Assembly (NCBI GenBank): GCA_902706205.1 | Contig: CACSKA010000010.1 | Location: 1 to 64,000 of the forward strand | Length of the DNA: 64,000 nt | Direction of reading: 5' to 3' | Origin: Chryseobacterium sp. 18061 | Lineage (GTDB): Bacteria > Pseudomonadota > Gammaproteobacteria > Enterobacterales > Enterobacteriaceae | Shown here: positions 1 to 8,926 of the stretch, one piece after another | Layout of the letters: every line of letters starts with the position of its first letter | How positions within the stretch are numbered: the stretch's first letter is position 1 | Made by a program: the position numbers and the translations under genes | Notes under the pieces: generated by a model | The model's input: the letters and a program-made list of their open reading frames with translations, nothing else | What the model was told of the DNA's origin: nothing | Databases searched by the model: none

Positions 1-643
1 AAATACTGTGCCGATCTGAATACAGGGCGAGAGGGAGTCCATGGTTGCCGAGATAATCTCGCAGCGTTTCCATATAAGCCCGGGTGGTTTCGGCCGGGGC
101 GAACCGAAGGGCCATCAACGCACTGGTCGCATCATCGATAAAGACGATCAGCGTGCAGCGTGGCCCCCGTGCTTCGAACCAGTCATGCGGAGAGCCATCA
201 ATCTGGATCAGCTCCCCATAGCAAGGGCGGCGCTGCCGCCGCTGATAAATACGGGCAATTTTACGACGACGCTCTCGCCACAGTCCCTCCTCAACCATCC
301 ACTTACGCAATGTCTCAGCGGATAGCGCCAGCCCGTGAATTTCACGCAGCTTCTCGCTGGCAAAGGTGGGCCCAAAATCCGGGTATTTATCCCTGACAAG
401 CGAGATAACGAGTGAGCGAAACTCAGGCGAGAAAGCATTATTGGGACGTTTCCCGCGACGGCGTGAAACCAGCCCCTGAGGACCTTCAACCCGGTATCGT
501 TGAACAAGACGTTTGACCTGCCGGACCGAAATACCTATTCGCTCCGCAGCCTGGTCCTGAGTGATGTGGCGGCTGACCGACTCCCGAATAATCTGGAGCC
601 GAACGAGCTCTTTGTGACTCATGCTAATTATCTCTTTTGCCAT
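1..643 (-). CDS. ISNCY-family transposase, N-terminal part (partial)
   Basis: An open minus-strand frame from an ATG at 643 to the window edge has no stop over 214 codons. The protein begins MAKEIISMSHKELVRLQII. It has an N-terminal helix-turn-helix region (residues ~8-60, with ITQDQAAERIGISVRQVKR), a basic stretch RRRGKRPNN, then an integrase-type core. In that core IQIDGSPHDWFE supplies the first catalytic Asp, and FIDDATS and LYSDRHSIF follow, the latter supplying the second catalytic Asp. This layout matches ISNCY (ISKpn21-like) transposases; the third catalytic residue lies off the window. The GGGGGGAT just before 643 supports this start over the Met at 622. The family assignment is from memory of sequence style and has not been searched. 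Confidence 0.8.
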   Translation of the reverse strand, partial: MAKEIISMSHKELVRLQIIRESVSRHITQDQAAERIGISVRQVKRLVQRYRVEGPQGLVSRRRGKRPNNAFSPEFRSLVISLVRDKYPDFGPTFASEKLREIHGLALSAETLRKWMVEEGLWRERRRKIARIYQRRQRRPCYGELIQIDGSPHDWFEARGPRCTLIVFIDDATSALMALRFAPAETTRAYMETLRDYLGNHGLPLALYSDRHSI

Positions 644-710
644 GAAATATCCCCCCAGAATACGATGGGTGACATTTCAGATTTGGTCAAAGGGGACATT
701 ACCGCATAGT
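1..710 (-). mobile_element. ISNCY-family insertion sequence, truncated by window start
   Basis: The first ~640 bases code on the minus strand for a transposase that runs off the window edge, so only the start-proximal end of the element is visible. Between the transposase start and about 710 lies a stretch (668-705) that looks like an IS end: a run reading GACATTTCAGATTTGGTC and AAAGGGGACATTACCGC. The exact terminal base and any target duplication cannot be set because the other end is outside the window. The element sits less than 100 bases upstream of serB, where E. coli has the divergent ytjB gene. Confidence 0.75.
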
Positions 711-805
711 CTTAACAATTTACAGCTTAATGTTGCCAGAAGCGCTGGATACAAGGTAGCCTCATGCGTTATTTTCCTGCTCAAATCTCGATTACTGGAG
801 CTGTA

Positions 806-1777
806 ATGCCGAACAGTCTGACCTGGTGCGACCTGCCCGAGGATGTCTCCTTCTGGCCTGGGCTGCCGCTGTCTTTAAGCGGTGATGAAGTCATGCCGCT
901 GGATTACCATGCCGGACGCAGCGGCTGGCTGCTGTATGGCCGTCGTCTCGATAAGCAGCGCCTGACCGATTATCAGCACAAATTGGGTGCGGCGATGGTG
1001 ATTGTTGCCGCATGGTGTGTTGAAGATTATCAGGTCATTCGCCTGGCGGGTTCACTGACGCCGCGCGCAACGCGCCTGGCGCATGATGCCGGGCTGGACG
1101 TGGCACCGCTGGGGAAAATCCCGCATCTGCGCACGCCGGGTCTGCTGGTTATGGATATGGATTCCACAGCAATCCAGATCGAATGTATTGATGAAATTGC
1201 TAAACTGGCAGGCACCGGTGAGCTGGTGTCCGAAGTGACCGAGCGCGCCATGCGCGGTGAGCTGGATTTCACCGCCAGTCTTCGCCAGCGCGTCGCCACG
1301 CTGAAAGGTGCAGATGCGAATATTCTGCGTCAGGTTCGCGATACGCTTCCGCTGATGCCGGGTCTGACCCAGCTGGTGTTGAAACTGGAAACGCTGGGCT
1401 GGAAAGTGGCTATTGCCTCCGGCGGTTTTACGTTCTTTGCAGATTATCTGAAGGACAAACTGCGTCTGACGGCGGCGGTGGCCAATGAACTGGAGATTCG
1501 CGATGGTGTGCTGACCGGTAATGTTACCGGCGACATTGTGGATGCGAAGTATAAAGCCACCACCCTCATAAGCCTGGCCGAAACGTACGAAATCCCGACC
1601 GCGCAGACCGTAGCGATTGGCGACGGTGCCAATGATCTGCCGATGATCAAAGCGGCGGGGCTGGGCATCGCCTATCATGCCAAACCGAAAGTTAACGAGC
1701 AGACGGAAATTACCATCCGTCACGCTGACCTGATGGGCGTGTTCTGCATTCTCTCCGGCAGCATGAATCAAAAGTAA
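806..1777 (+). CDS. serB: Phosphoserine phosphatase
   Basis: Catalyses the last step of L-serine synthesis, hydrolysing O-phospho-L-serine in the cytoplasm. The 323-residue product is one longer than E. coli SerB (322). It has an N-terminal regulatory region of ~100 residues, then a HAD core with the catalytic DMDSTA motif (Asp117, Asp119), the SGGF motif and the GDGANDLPM metal loop. The start at 806 (MPNSLTWCDLPED) matches the family. An in-frame ATG at 764 would add 14 residues unlike any SerB. GGAG lies 6-9 bases upstream of 806. radA follows after 9 bases, as in E. coli. The IS end lies ~100 bases upstream and may have replaced or altered the native promoter. Confidence 0.97.
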   Translation: MPNSLTWCDLPEDVSFWPGLPLSLSGDEVMPLDYHAGRSGWLLYGRRLDKQRLTDYQHKLGAAMVIVAAWCVEDYQVIRLAGSLTPRATRLAHDAGLDVAPLGKIPHLRTPGLLVMDMDSTAIQIECIDEIAKLAGTGELVSEVTERAMRGELDFTASLRQRVATLKGADANILRQVRDTLPLMPGLTQLVLKLETLGWKVAIASGGFTFFADYLKDKLRLTAAVANELEIRDGVLTGNVTGDIVDAKYKATTLISLAETYEIPTAQTVAIGDGANDLPMIKAAGLGIAYHAKPKVNEQTEITIRHADLMGVFCILSGSMNQK

Positions 1778-1786
1778 GAGGTTATT

Positions 1787-3169
1787 GTGGCGAAAGCACC
1801 CAAACGCGCGTTTGTCTGTAACGAGTGTGGCGCGGATTATCCGCGCTGGCAGGGACAATGCAGCGCCTGTCATGCCTGGAACACCATTACCGAGATGCGC
1901 ATTGCCGCTTCGCCAACCGTGGCACGCAATGAGCGTCTGAGTGGATACGCGGGGGCTTCTGGCGTATCGAAAGTACAGAAGCTGTCAGAAATCAGTCTTG
2001 AAGAGCTACCGCGTTTTTCTACCGGTTTTAAAGAATTCGACCGCGTTCTCGGCGGCGGCGTGGTGCCTGGCAGTGCGATCCTGATTGGCGGTAATCCTGG
2101 TGCGGGTAAATCCACGCTGTTGCTGCAAACGCTATGTCTGCTCAGTGAAAACATGAAAACCCTGTACGTGACCGGTGAAGAGTCCTTACAGCAGGTTGCA
2201 ATGCGCGCGCACCGCCTCGGTTTACCGGCGTCGAATCTCAATATGCTGTCTGAAACCAGCATTGAGCAGATTTGCCAGATTGCTGAGGAAGAAAAGCCGA
2301 AACTGATGGTTATCGACTCCATCCAGGTGATGCACATGGCGGACGTTCAGTCGTCGCCGGGCAGCGTGGCGCAGGTGCGTGAGAGCGCGGCCTATTTAAC
2401 GCGCTTTGCCAAAACCCGCGGCGTGGCGATCATCATGGTCGGTCACGTCACTAAAGATGGCTCGCTGGCCGGTCCAAAAGTGCTGGAGCACTGTATTGAC
2501 TGTTCCGTGCTGCTGGATGGCGATGCAGATTCCCGTTTTCGCACTCTGCGCAGCCATAAAAACCGCTTCGGGGCAGTGAACGAACTCGGCGTGTTCGCCA
2601 TGACCGAACAAGGCTTGCGCGAAGTCAGTAATCCGTCGGCCATTTTCTTAAGTCGCGGCGATGAAGTGACGTCCGGAAGCTCGGTGATGGTAGTCTGGGA
2701 AGGCACGCGCCCGCTGTTGGTAGAAATTCAGGCGCTGGTCGATCAGTCTATGATGGGCAATCCGCGCCGTGTCGCAGTAGGTCTGGAGCAGAACCGCCTC
2801 TCTATTCTGCTGGCGGTGCTGCATCGCCACGGCGGTCTGCAGATGTTCGATCAGGACGTGTTCGTCAACGTGGTGGGGGGCGTAAAGGTCACCGAAACCA
2901 GTGCCGATCTGGCGTTGCTGATGGCGATGGTTTCCAGCCTTCGCGATCGCCCGCTGCCGCAGGATCTGGTGGTGTTTGGCGAAGTCGGGCTTTCGGGTGA
3001 GATTCGCCCGGTGCCGAGCGGCCAGGAGCGTATTTCCGAAGCGGCTAAACACGGCTTCCGTCGTGCTATTGTCCCAGCCGCCAACGTGCCGAAAAAAGTA
3101 CCAGAAGGGATGAAGGTTTTTGGCGTGAAAAAGCTTTCCGATGCATTGAACGTCTTTGACGACTTATAA
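1787..3169 (+). CDS. radA: DNA repair protein RadA (Sms)
   Basis: A RecA-like ATPase that promotes branch migration and processing of recombination intermediates. The 460 residues match E. coli RadA in length. An N-terminal four-cysteine zinc finger (CNECG...CSACH, residues ~11-28) is followed by Walker A GGNPGAGKST near residue 100, the RadA-specific KNRFG motif, and a C-terminal Lon-like domain (~300-460). The start is GTG at 1787, giving MAKAPKRAFVCNECG as in E. coli. It follows serB by 9 bases, so the two are probably cotranscribed. A diverged ERIC repeat begins two bases after its stop codon. Confidence 0.97.
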   Translation: MAKAPKRAFVCNECGADYPRWQGQCSACHAWNTITEMRIAASPTVARNERLSGYAGASGVSKVQKLSEISLEELPRFSTGFKEFDRVLGGGVVPGSAILIGGNPGAGKSTLLLQTLCLLSENMKTLYVTGEESLQQVAMRAHRLGLPASNLNMLSETSIEQICQIAEEEKPKLMVIDSIQVMHMADVQSSPGSVAQVRESAAYLTRFAKTRGVAIIMVGHVTKDGSLAGPKVLEHCIDCSVLLDGDADSRFRTLRSHKNRFGAVNELGVFAMTEQGLREVSNPSAIFLSRGDEVTSGSSVMVVWEGTRPLLVEIQALVDQSMMGNPRRVAVGLEQNRLSILLAVLHRHGGLQMFDQDVFVNVVGGVKVTETSADLALLMAMVSSLRDRPLPQDLVVFGEVGLSGEIRPVPSGQERISEAAKHGFRRAIVPAANVPKKVPEGMKVFGVKKLSDALNVFDDL

Positions 3170-3171
3170 TT

Positions 3172-3298
3172 AAATACCCGTCGTTTTCCGGCGGCAGGTG
3201 TGTTGGCTACGTTCTCTCACCCGAATTACTTAGTTTTCTAAGTTCATCGGGCTTCGTTCACTTGCCGCCTTCCTGCCACCAGAAATCGATAGGGGATT
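3172..3298 (+). repeat. Diverged ERIC element
   Basis: About 127 bases between radA and nadR have the ERIC layout: an outer AATACCCGTC end, GGCGGCAGGTGTGTTGGCTA, TTCTCTCACCCGAATTACTT, a centre TTAGTTTTCTAAG, a mirrored TTCATCGGGCTTCG, then CTTGCCGCCTTCCTGCC and an AATCGATAGGGG end. The core differs from the ERIC consensus at many bases (for example ACCCGAATTACTT where consensus has ACCCCAGTCACTT). It is therefore an old copy. It starts within a few bases of the radA stop and would form a long hairpin in the radA-nadR transcript. Confidence 0.75.
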
Positions 3299-3347
3299 TC
3301 TACATGTGCCCGGCTAATCCGGGAGAGATCATCAGCAGGAGGCTCCT

Positions 3348-4580
3348 TTGTCATCGTTCGATTACATTAAAACCGCGATTCGCCAGAAAGGCTGCACGCT
3401 ACAGCAGGTGGCGGACGCCAGCGGGATGACCAAGGGCTACCTTAGCCAGTTGCTGAACGCCAAAATCAAAAGCCCGAGTGCGCAGAAACTTGAAGCGCTA
3501 CACCGCTTTTTGGCGCTTGAGTTTCCACGCCAGCAGAAAAATGTCGGCGTCGTGTTCGGCAAATTCTATCCGCTGCATACCGGCCATATTTATCTGCTCC
3601 AGCGAGCTGGAAGCCAGGTCGATGAACTACACGTCATCATGGGCTACGACGAAAAGCGCGACCGGGCGCTGTTCGAAGACAGCGCGATGTCGCAGCAGCC
3701 GACGGTATCTGACCGTCTGCGCTGGCTGCTACAAACCTTCAAATACCAAAAAAATATCCGCATTCACGCCTTTAACGAAGAAGGCATGGAGCCGTATCCG
3801 CACGGCTGGGACGTCTGGAGTAACGGTATCAAGGCCTTCATGGAAGAGAAGGGGATTGAGCCGAACTGGATTTACACTTCCGAAGAAGCCGATGCCCCGC
3901 AGTTCCGCGAGCACCTTGGAATCGAAACTGTGCTTATCGATCCGCAGCGCACGTTCATGAACATCAGCGGGGCGCAAATTCGTGAGAACCCGTCGCGCTA
4001 TTGGGAATACATTCCAACCGAAGTAAAACCGTTCTTTGTGCGTACAGTGGCGATTTTGGGCGGCGAATCAAGCGGTAAGTCGATGATGGTGAATAAGCTC
4101 GCCAACATCTTCAACACCACCAGTGCCTGGGAATATGGCCGTGATTACGTCTTTTCTCATCTGGGCGGTGACGAGATGGCGTTGCAGTATTCCGATTACG
4201 ATAAAATCGCGCTGGGTCATGCGCAGTACATTGATTTCGCGGTAAAATATGCCAATAAAGTGGCATTTATTGATACCGACTTTGTAACCACTCAGGCTTT
4301 CTGTAAGAAATACGAAGGCCGCGAGCATCCGTTCGTGCAGGCACTGATCGACGAATACCGTTTCGACCTGGTTATCGTGCTGGAAAATAATACCCCGTGG
4401 GTCGCCGATGGTCTGCGAAGCCTGGGCAGTTCGGTGGACAGAAAAGAGTTTCAGACCATGCTGGTCGATATGCTCAAAGAGAACAACATTGAGTACGTTC
4501 ATGTTGAAGAGTCAGATTACGACGCCCGCTTCCTGCGGTGTGTTGAGCTGGTGAAGCAGATGATGGGTGAGCAGGGCTAA
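3348..4580 (+). CDS. nadR: Trifunctional NAD repressor / NMN adenylyltransferase / ribosylnicotinamide kinase
   Basis: NadR represses NAD synthesis genes and carries NMN adenylyltransferase and nicotinamide riboside kinase activities. The product has 410 residues, as in E. coli. Residues 1-60 form a helix-turn-helix (TLQQVADASGMTKGYLSQLL). The nucleotidyltransferase domain begins with GKFYPLHTGHIYL at ~70, and the kinase domain has Walker A GGESSGKSMM at ~231. The start is TTG at 3348 behind a strong AGGAGG (3337-3342), giving the family N-terminus MSSFDYIKTAI. The gene is convergent with ettA and shares a bidirectional terminator with it. Confidence 0.97.
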   Translation: MSSFDYIKTAIRQKGCTLQQVADASGMTKGYLSQLLNAKIKSPSAQKLEALHRFLALEFPRQQKNVGVVFGKFYPLHTGHIYLLQRAGSQVDELHVIMGYDEKRDRALFEDSAMSQQPTVSDRLRWLLQTFKYQKNIRIHAFNEEGMEPYPHGWDVWSNGIKAFMEEKGIEPNWIYTSEEADAPQFREHLGIETVLIDPQRTFMNISGAQIRENPSRYWEYIPTEVKPFFVRTVAILGGESSGKSMMVNKLANIFNTTSAWEYGRDYVFSHLGGDEMALQYSDYDKIALGHAQYIDFAVKYANKVAFIDTDFVTTQAFCKKYEGREHPFVQALIDEYRFDLVIVLENNTPWVADGLRSLGSSVDRKEFQTMLVDMLKENNIEYVHVEESDYDARFLRCVELVKQMMGEQG

Positions 4581-4582
4581 AC

Positions 4583-4618
4583 AAAAAACCGGGCGCTGTG
4601 AAAGCTGCCCGGTTTTGT
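4583..4618 (+). terminator. Bidirectional terminator between nadR and ettA
   Basis: AAAAAACCGGGC, a short loop, then GCCCGGTTTTG forms a GC stem with A tract before and T tract after, three bases past the nadR stop and before the convergent ettA stop. It can serve both strands. Confidence 0.85.
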
Positions 4619-4661
4619 CATTTCAGCCTTTCCCACCAGGAAAAGGCATCAGACCGCAAAA

Positions 4662-6329
4662 TTACTTCGAAATACGCTTGTACTTAATACGCTTCGGCTC
4701 CAGCGCATCTGCGCCGAGGGTGCGTTTCTTGTACTCTTCGTACTCGGTAAAGTTACCTTCGAAGAATTCCACTTTACCTTCATCCTGGTAATCCAGAATG
4801 TGGGTGGCGATACGGTCAAGGAACCAACGGTCGTGGGAAATAACCATTGCGCAGCCCGGGAACTCCAGCAGGGCGTTTTCCAGCGCGCGCAGGGTTTCGA
4901 TATCCAGGTCGTTGGTGGGTTCATCGAGCAGCAGCACGTTCCCGCCTACCTGCAGCAGTTTTGCCAGATGCAGACGACCACGCTCACCACCGGACAGTTC
5001 GCCAACGCGTTTGCCCTGGTCGGTGCCCTTGAAGTTAAAGCGTCCCACGTATGCTCGGCTTGGCATTTCGGTGTTACCGACCTTCATGATATCCAGGCCG
5101 CCAGACACTTCTTCCCACACGGTTTTGCTGTTATCCATGGCGTCACGGAACTGATCAACGGAAGCCAGTTTGACCGTTTCACCCAAGGTGATGCTGCCGC
5201 TGTCCGGCTGTTCCTGGCCTGACATCATACGGAACAGGGTGGATTTACCCGCGCCGTTCGGACCGATGATGCCGACAATCGCGCCTTTCGGCACGGAGAA
5301 GGTCAGATCATCAATCAGCAGACGCTCGCCGTAGGATTTGCGCAGATTGCTGACTTCAACCACTTTATCCCCCAGACGTGCGCCTGGTGGAATAAACAGT
5401 TCGTTGGTTTCGTTGCGTTTCTGGTATTCGGTATTGTTGAGCTCTTCAAAGCGTGCCAGACGGGCTTTGCCCTTAGACTGACGGCCTTTCGCGCCCTGAC
5501 GTACCCACTCCAGCTCTTTTTCGATAGATTTACGACGAGCGGCTTCTGAAGAGGCCTCCTGCGCCAGACGCTGATCTTTCTGCTCAAGCCAGGAAGAGTA
5601 GTTGCCTTCCCACGGAATGCCTTCGCCGCGGTCCAGTTCGAGGATCCAGCCCGCCACGTTATCGAGGAAGTAACGGTCGTGGGTGATAGCCACCACGGTG
5701 CCTTCGAAGTCGTGCAGGAAGCGTTCCAGCCAGGCCACAGACTCAGCATCCAGGTGGTTGGTTGGTTCGTCGAGCAGCAGCATGTCTGGTTTTTCCAGCA
5801 GCAGGCGGCACAGTGCCACACGGCGACGCTCACCACCGGACAGATTTTCGATTTTCGCATCCCACTCCGGCAGACGCAGCGCATCTGCGGCGCGCTCAAG
5901 CTGCACGTTCAGGTTGTGACCGTCGTGCGCCTGAATGATTTCTTCGAACTTGCCCTGCTGAGCTGCCAGTTTGTCGAAATCGGCATCCGGTTCGGCATAC
6001 TTCGCATAGACTTCGTCGAGGCCTTTCAGGGCGTTAACCACTTCAGCAACGGCTTCTTCAACGGATTCGCGAACCGTTTGTTCCGGGTTGAGTTTCGGCT
6101 CCTGCGGCAGGTAACCAATTTTGGTACCTGGCTGCGGACGCGCTTCACCTTCAATGTCGGTATCGATACCGGCCATGATGCGCAGCAGGGTGGATTTACC
6201 AGCACCGTTCAGGCCCAGTACACCGATTTTTGCGCCAGGGAAGAAACTCAGTGAGATGTTTTTCAGAATATGACGCTTCGGCGGGACCACTTTACCGACG
6301 CGATGCATGGTATAAACGAATTGAGCCAC
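4662..6329 (-). CDS. ettA: Energy-dependent translational throttle protein EttA
   Basis: An ABC-F ATPase that binds the ribosomal E site and gates entry into elongation according to the ADP/ATP ratio. The 555 residues equal the E. coli length. Two ABC domains are visible: Walker A GLNGAGKST at ~39, signature LSGGERRRVALC and Walker B LLLDEPTNHLD; then GPNGAGKST at ~356, signature LSGGERGRLHL and LLLDEPTNDLD. Between them is the charged linker with RRKSIEKELEWVRQG. The gene stands alone and is divergent from slt. Only a few substitutions separate it from the E. coli protein. Confidence 0.97.
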   Translation of the reverse strand: MAQFVYTMHRVGKVVPPKRHILKNISLSFFPGAKIGVLGLNGAGKSTLLRIMAGIDTDIEGEARPQPGTKIGYLPQEPKLNPEQTVRESVEEAVAEVVNALKGLDEVYAKYAEPDADFDKLAAQQGKFEEIIQAHDGHNLNVQLERAADALRLPEWDAKIENLSGGERRRVALCRLLLEKPDMLLLDEPTNHLDAESVAWLERFLHDFEGTVVAITHDRYFLDNVAGWILELDRGEGIPWEGNYSSWLEQKDQRLAQEASSEAARRKSIEKELEWVRQGAKGRQSKGKARLARFEELNNTEYQKRNETNELFIPPGARLGDKVVEVSNLRKSYGERLLIDDLTFSVPKGAIVGIIGPNGAGKSTLFRMMSGQEQPDSGSITLGETVKLASVDQFRDAMDNSKTVWEEVSGGLDIMKVGNTEMPSRAYVGRFNFKGTDQGKRVGELSGGERGRLHLAKLLQVGGNVLLLDEPTNDLDIETLRALENALLEFPGCAMVISHDRWFLDRIATHILDYQDEGKVEFFEGNFTEYEEYKKRTLGADALEPKRIKYKRISK

Positions 6330-6570
6330 GTTGGACTTCGCCTCTTTTATTTTGATGATAAGGAGTCAAAGGCGAAGTGTAGCCTTTTTCCCACGCTAAT
6401 CCCAGCCAGGCGATCGTGATAACAGTAAAGGTAAAAAAGTGTTCATAACGTGGCGCAATCCCCGTTGTCTGGTTAGCATAAAGAGAGGATCCGAAACACA
6501 AGGATAATGACCGGACACGGCTTTTTTACGCGGCATGATGCTGCATTGACACAATTTTTAAGGAGCGCAT

Positions 6571-8508
6571 GTGGAAAAAGCTACACCCATGACGTGGCGT
6601 CTTCTGGCTGCTGGCGTCTGTCTGCTTACGGTCAGCAATGCGGTTCACGCTGATTCACTGGATGAACAACGCAGTCGCTATTCCCAGATTAGGCAGGCGT
6701 GGGATAACCGTCAGATGGATGTTGTTGATCAACTGATGCCGACCCTGAAAGACTATCCGCTCTATCCCTATCTCGAATATCGTCAGCTGACTGACGATCT
6801 GATGAATGAACCGGCGCTCAGTGTGACCCAGTTCGTGCAGGCCAATCCGACGCTGCCGTCCGCGCGGACCCTGAAAAACCGCTTTGTGAATGAACTGGCG
6901 CGCCGTGAAGACTGGCGTGGCTTGCTGGCGTTCAGCCCTGATAAACCCAGTACCACCGAAGCGCAATGTAACTACTACTATGCAAAATATAACGTGGGCC
7001 AGACTCAGGATGCCTGGGACGGTGCAAAAACACTGTGGCTGACGGGTAAGAGCCAACCTAACGCCTGCGATCCTTTATTCAGCGCCTGGCGTGCGTCCGG
7101 GACTCAAGATCCGCTGGCGTATCTGGAACGTATTCGTCTGGCGATGCAGGCCGGAAATACCCGTCTGGTTATCTCGCTTGCCAATCAAATGCCGACGGAT
7201 TACCAGACTATTTCTGCCGCGGTGATAAGCCTGGCGAACGACCCAAACAGCGTGCTGAGCTTCGCGCAAAGCACCGGTGCGACTGATTTCACCCGTAAGA
7301 TGGCGGCAGTAGCGTTCACCAGCGTCGCGCGTCAGGACGTGGAAAATGCGCGCCTGTTGATCCCATCCCTGGTGCAGGCGCAGCAGCTGAATGAAGATCA
7401 AACACAGGATCTGCGCGATACCGTCGCCTGGCGTTTGATGGGTACTGATGTGACCGATGAGCAGGCGCGCTGGCGCGATGATGCAATCATGCGTTCGCAG
7501 TCGACGTCGCTGGTGGAACGTCGCGTGCGGATGGCCATCGGCAACGGCGATCGCTCTGGGTTGAACACCTGGCTGGCGCGTTTGCCAATGGAAGCCAAAG
7601 ATAAAGACGAATGGCGCTACTGGCAGGCCGATCTGCTGATGGATCGCGGTCGTGATCAGGAAGCGAAAGATATTCTGCATTCCCTGATGCAACAGCGCGG
7701 CTTCTATCCGATGGTGGCCGCGCAGCGTTTGGGTGAGGACTATTCGATTCGCGTCGAAAAACCAGAAGGCACGGTGGCTCCAGTATTGGTCAATGGCCCT
7801 GAAATGGCCCGCGTACGGGAGTTGATGTACTGGAATCTGGATAATACCGCGCGCAGCGAGTGGGCGAATCTGGTGAGCAGCCGCACACGTAACGAACAGG
7901 GACAATTGGCGAAATACGCCTTCGACCAGGACTGGTGGGATCTCAGCGTGCAGGCGACGATTGCCGGGAAGCTGTGGGATAACCTCGAAGAACGTTTCCC
8001 GCTGGCGTACAAAGATTTGTTCGTGCGCTATACCGGCGATAAAGGCATCTCCCAAAGTTATGCGATGGCGATTGCTCGTCAGGAAAGTGCCTGGAACCCG
8101 AAAGTCCGTTCACCGGTTGGCGCTACTGGGCTGATGCAAATCATGCCGGGTACCGCAACGCATACGGTGAAGATGTTCTCGATTCCGGGCTACAACAGCG
8201 CCAGTCAGCTGTTAGACCCGGAGACTAACATCAACATCGGTACTCACTATCTGCAATACGTTTATCAGCAGTTTGGCAACAACCGGATCTATGCGTCGGC
8301 GGCGTATAATGCGGGCCCTGGCCGGGTCAGAACCTGGCAGGGCAACAGCGCAGGGCGCATCAACGCGGCGGCGTTTGTCGAGAGTATTCCATTCTCTGAA
8401 ACGCGCGGCTATGTGAAGAACGTGCTGGCGTATGATGCCTACTACCGCTATTTCATGGGCGATAAACCACAGATCCTCACCGATGACGAATGGAAGCAGC
8501 GCTACTGA
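6571..8508 (+). CDS. slt: Soluble lytic murein transglycosylase Slt70
   Basis: A periplasmic exolytic transglycosylase that cleaves peptidoglycan to 1,6-anhydromuropeptides. The 645 residues match E. coli Slt. A signal peptide covers ~1-27 (LLAAGVCLLTVSNAVHADS). A long helical U/L superhelix follows, and the C-terminal SLT domain begins near 490 with SYAMAIARQESAWNPKV (catalytic Glu), GATGLMQIMPGTA and YNAGPGRV. The start is GTG at 6571 behind AAGGAG. The next gene is trpR, as in E. coli, with a trp operator between them. Confidence 0.97.
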   Translation: MEKATPMTWRLLAAGVCLLTVSNAVHADSLDEQRSRYSQIRQAWDNRQMDVVDQLMPTLKDYPLYPYLEYRQLTDDLMNEPALSVTQFVQANPTLPSARTLKNRFVNELARREDWRGLLAFSPDKPSTTEAQCNYYYAKYNVGQTQDAWDGAKTLWLTGKSQPNACDPLFSAWRASGTQDPLAYLERIRLAMQAGNTRLVISLANQMPTDYQTISAAVISLANDPNSVLSFAQSTGATDFTRKMAAVAFTSVARQDVENARLLIPSLVQAQQLNEDQTQDLRDTVAWRLMGTDVTDEQARWRDDAIMRSQSTSLVERRVRMAIGNGDRSGLNTWLARLPMEAKDKDEWRYWQADLLMDRGRDQEAKDILHSLMQQRGFYPMVAAQRLGEDYSIRVEKPEGTVAPVLVNGPEMARVRELMYWNLDNTARSEWANLVSSRTRNEQGQLAKYAFDQDWWDLSVQATIAGKLWDNLEERFPLAYKDLFVRYTGDKGISQSYAMAIARQESAWNPKVRSPVGATGLMQIMPGTATHTVKMFSIPGYNSASQLLDPETNINIGTHYLQYVYQQFGNNRIYASAAYNAGPGRVRTWQGNSAGRINAAAFVESIPFSETRGYVKNVLAYDAYYRYFMGDKPQILTDDEWKQRY

Positions 8509-8530
8509 TTCGCTGAGAGTATGTTATGCT

Positions 8531-8550
8531 TGTACTCGCTAAAGAGTACA
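8531..8550 (+). promoter_or_regulatory. trp operator upstream of trpR
   Basis: TGTACTCGCTAAAGAGTACA is a near-perfect palindrome matching the TrpR operator core (GTACT...AGTAC). It lies 46 bases before the trpR start and just after a TATGCT-type -10 (about 8525-8530). This is the expected site for TrpR autorepression. Confidence 0.88.
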
Positions 8551-8596
8551 TTCGGCGGGTGGCCTTATGCCATCCGCCCCAACATGGTGGCGTAAC

Positions 8597-8926
8597 ATGA
8601 CCCAACAATCCCCTTACTCAGCCGCAAACGCGGAACAGCGCCACCAGGAGTGGCTGCGCTTTGTGGAACTGATGCGTCAGGCTTTTGCCGCTGACCTGGA
8701 TCTGCCGCTTTTGAATTTGATGATGACGCCGGACGAGCGCGAAGCGCTGGGTACGCGGGTGCGAATTATCGAAGAATTACTGCGCGGTGAGATGAGTCAA
8801 CGTGAGCTGAAAAGCGAGCTGGGTGCGGGCATCGCAACCATTACCCGCGGCTCAAACAGCCTGAAATCAGCGCCTGCTGAACTGCGCCAGTGGCTGGAAC
8901 AGACGCTGCCGGAAACTCACCGATAA
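8597..8926 (+). CDS. trpR: trp operon repressor
   Basis: A tryptophan-binding dimeric repressor of trp, aroH, mtr and its own gene. The product has 109 residues against 108 in E. coli. The helix-turn-helix [20 protein letters not shown] is intact, as is the preceding [23 protein letters not shown]. The start was placed at 8597 ([11 protein letters not shown]) to match the family; an upstream ATG at 8567 lies within the leader. The 3' end overlaps the convergent yjjX by 10 bases. The operator at 8531-8550 indicates autoregulation. Confidence 0.95.
   Translation: MTQQSPYSAANAEQRHQEWLRFVELMRQAFAADLDLPLLNLMMTPDEREALGTRVRIIEELLRGEMSQRELKSELGAGIATITRGSNSLKSAPAELRQWLEQTLPETHR

Noticed and set aside
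500-709. 69-codon plus-strand frame at the IS end
   Set aside because: Antisense to the transposase N-terminus, which is clearly the coding strand.
1052-1873. 273-codon open frame on the minus strand over serB
   Set aside because: Antisense to a complete, recognised serB; composition and lack of any family motif mark it as a codon shadow.
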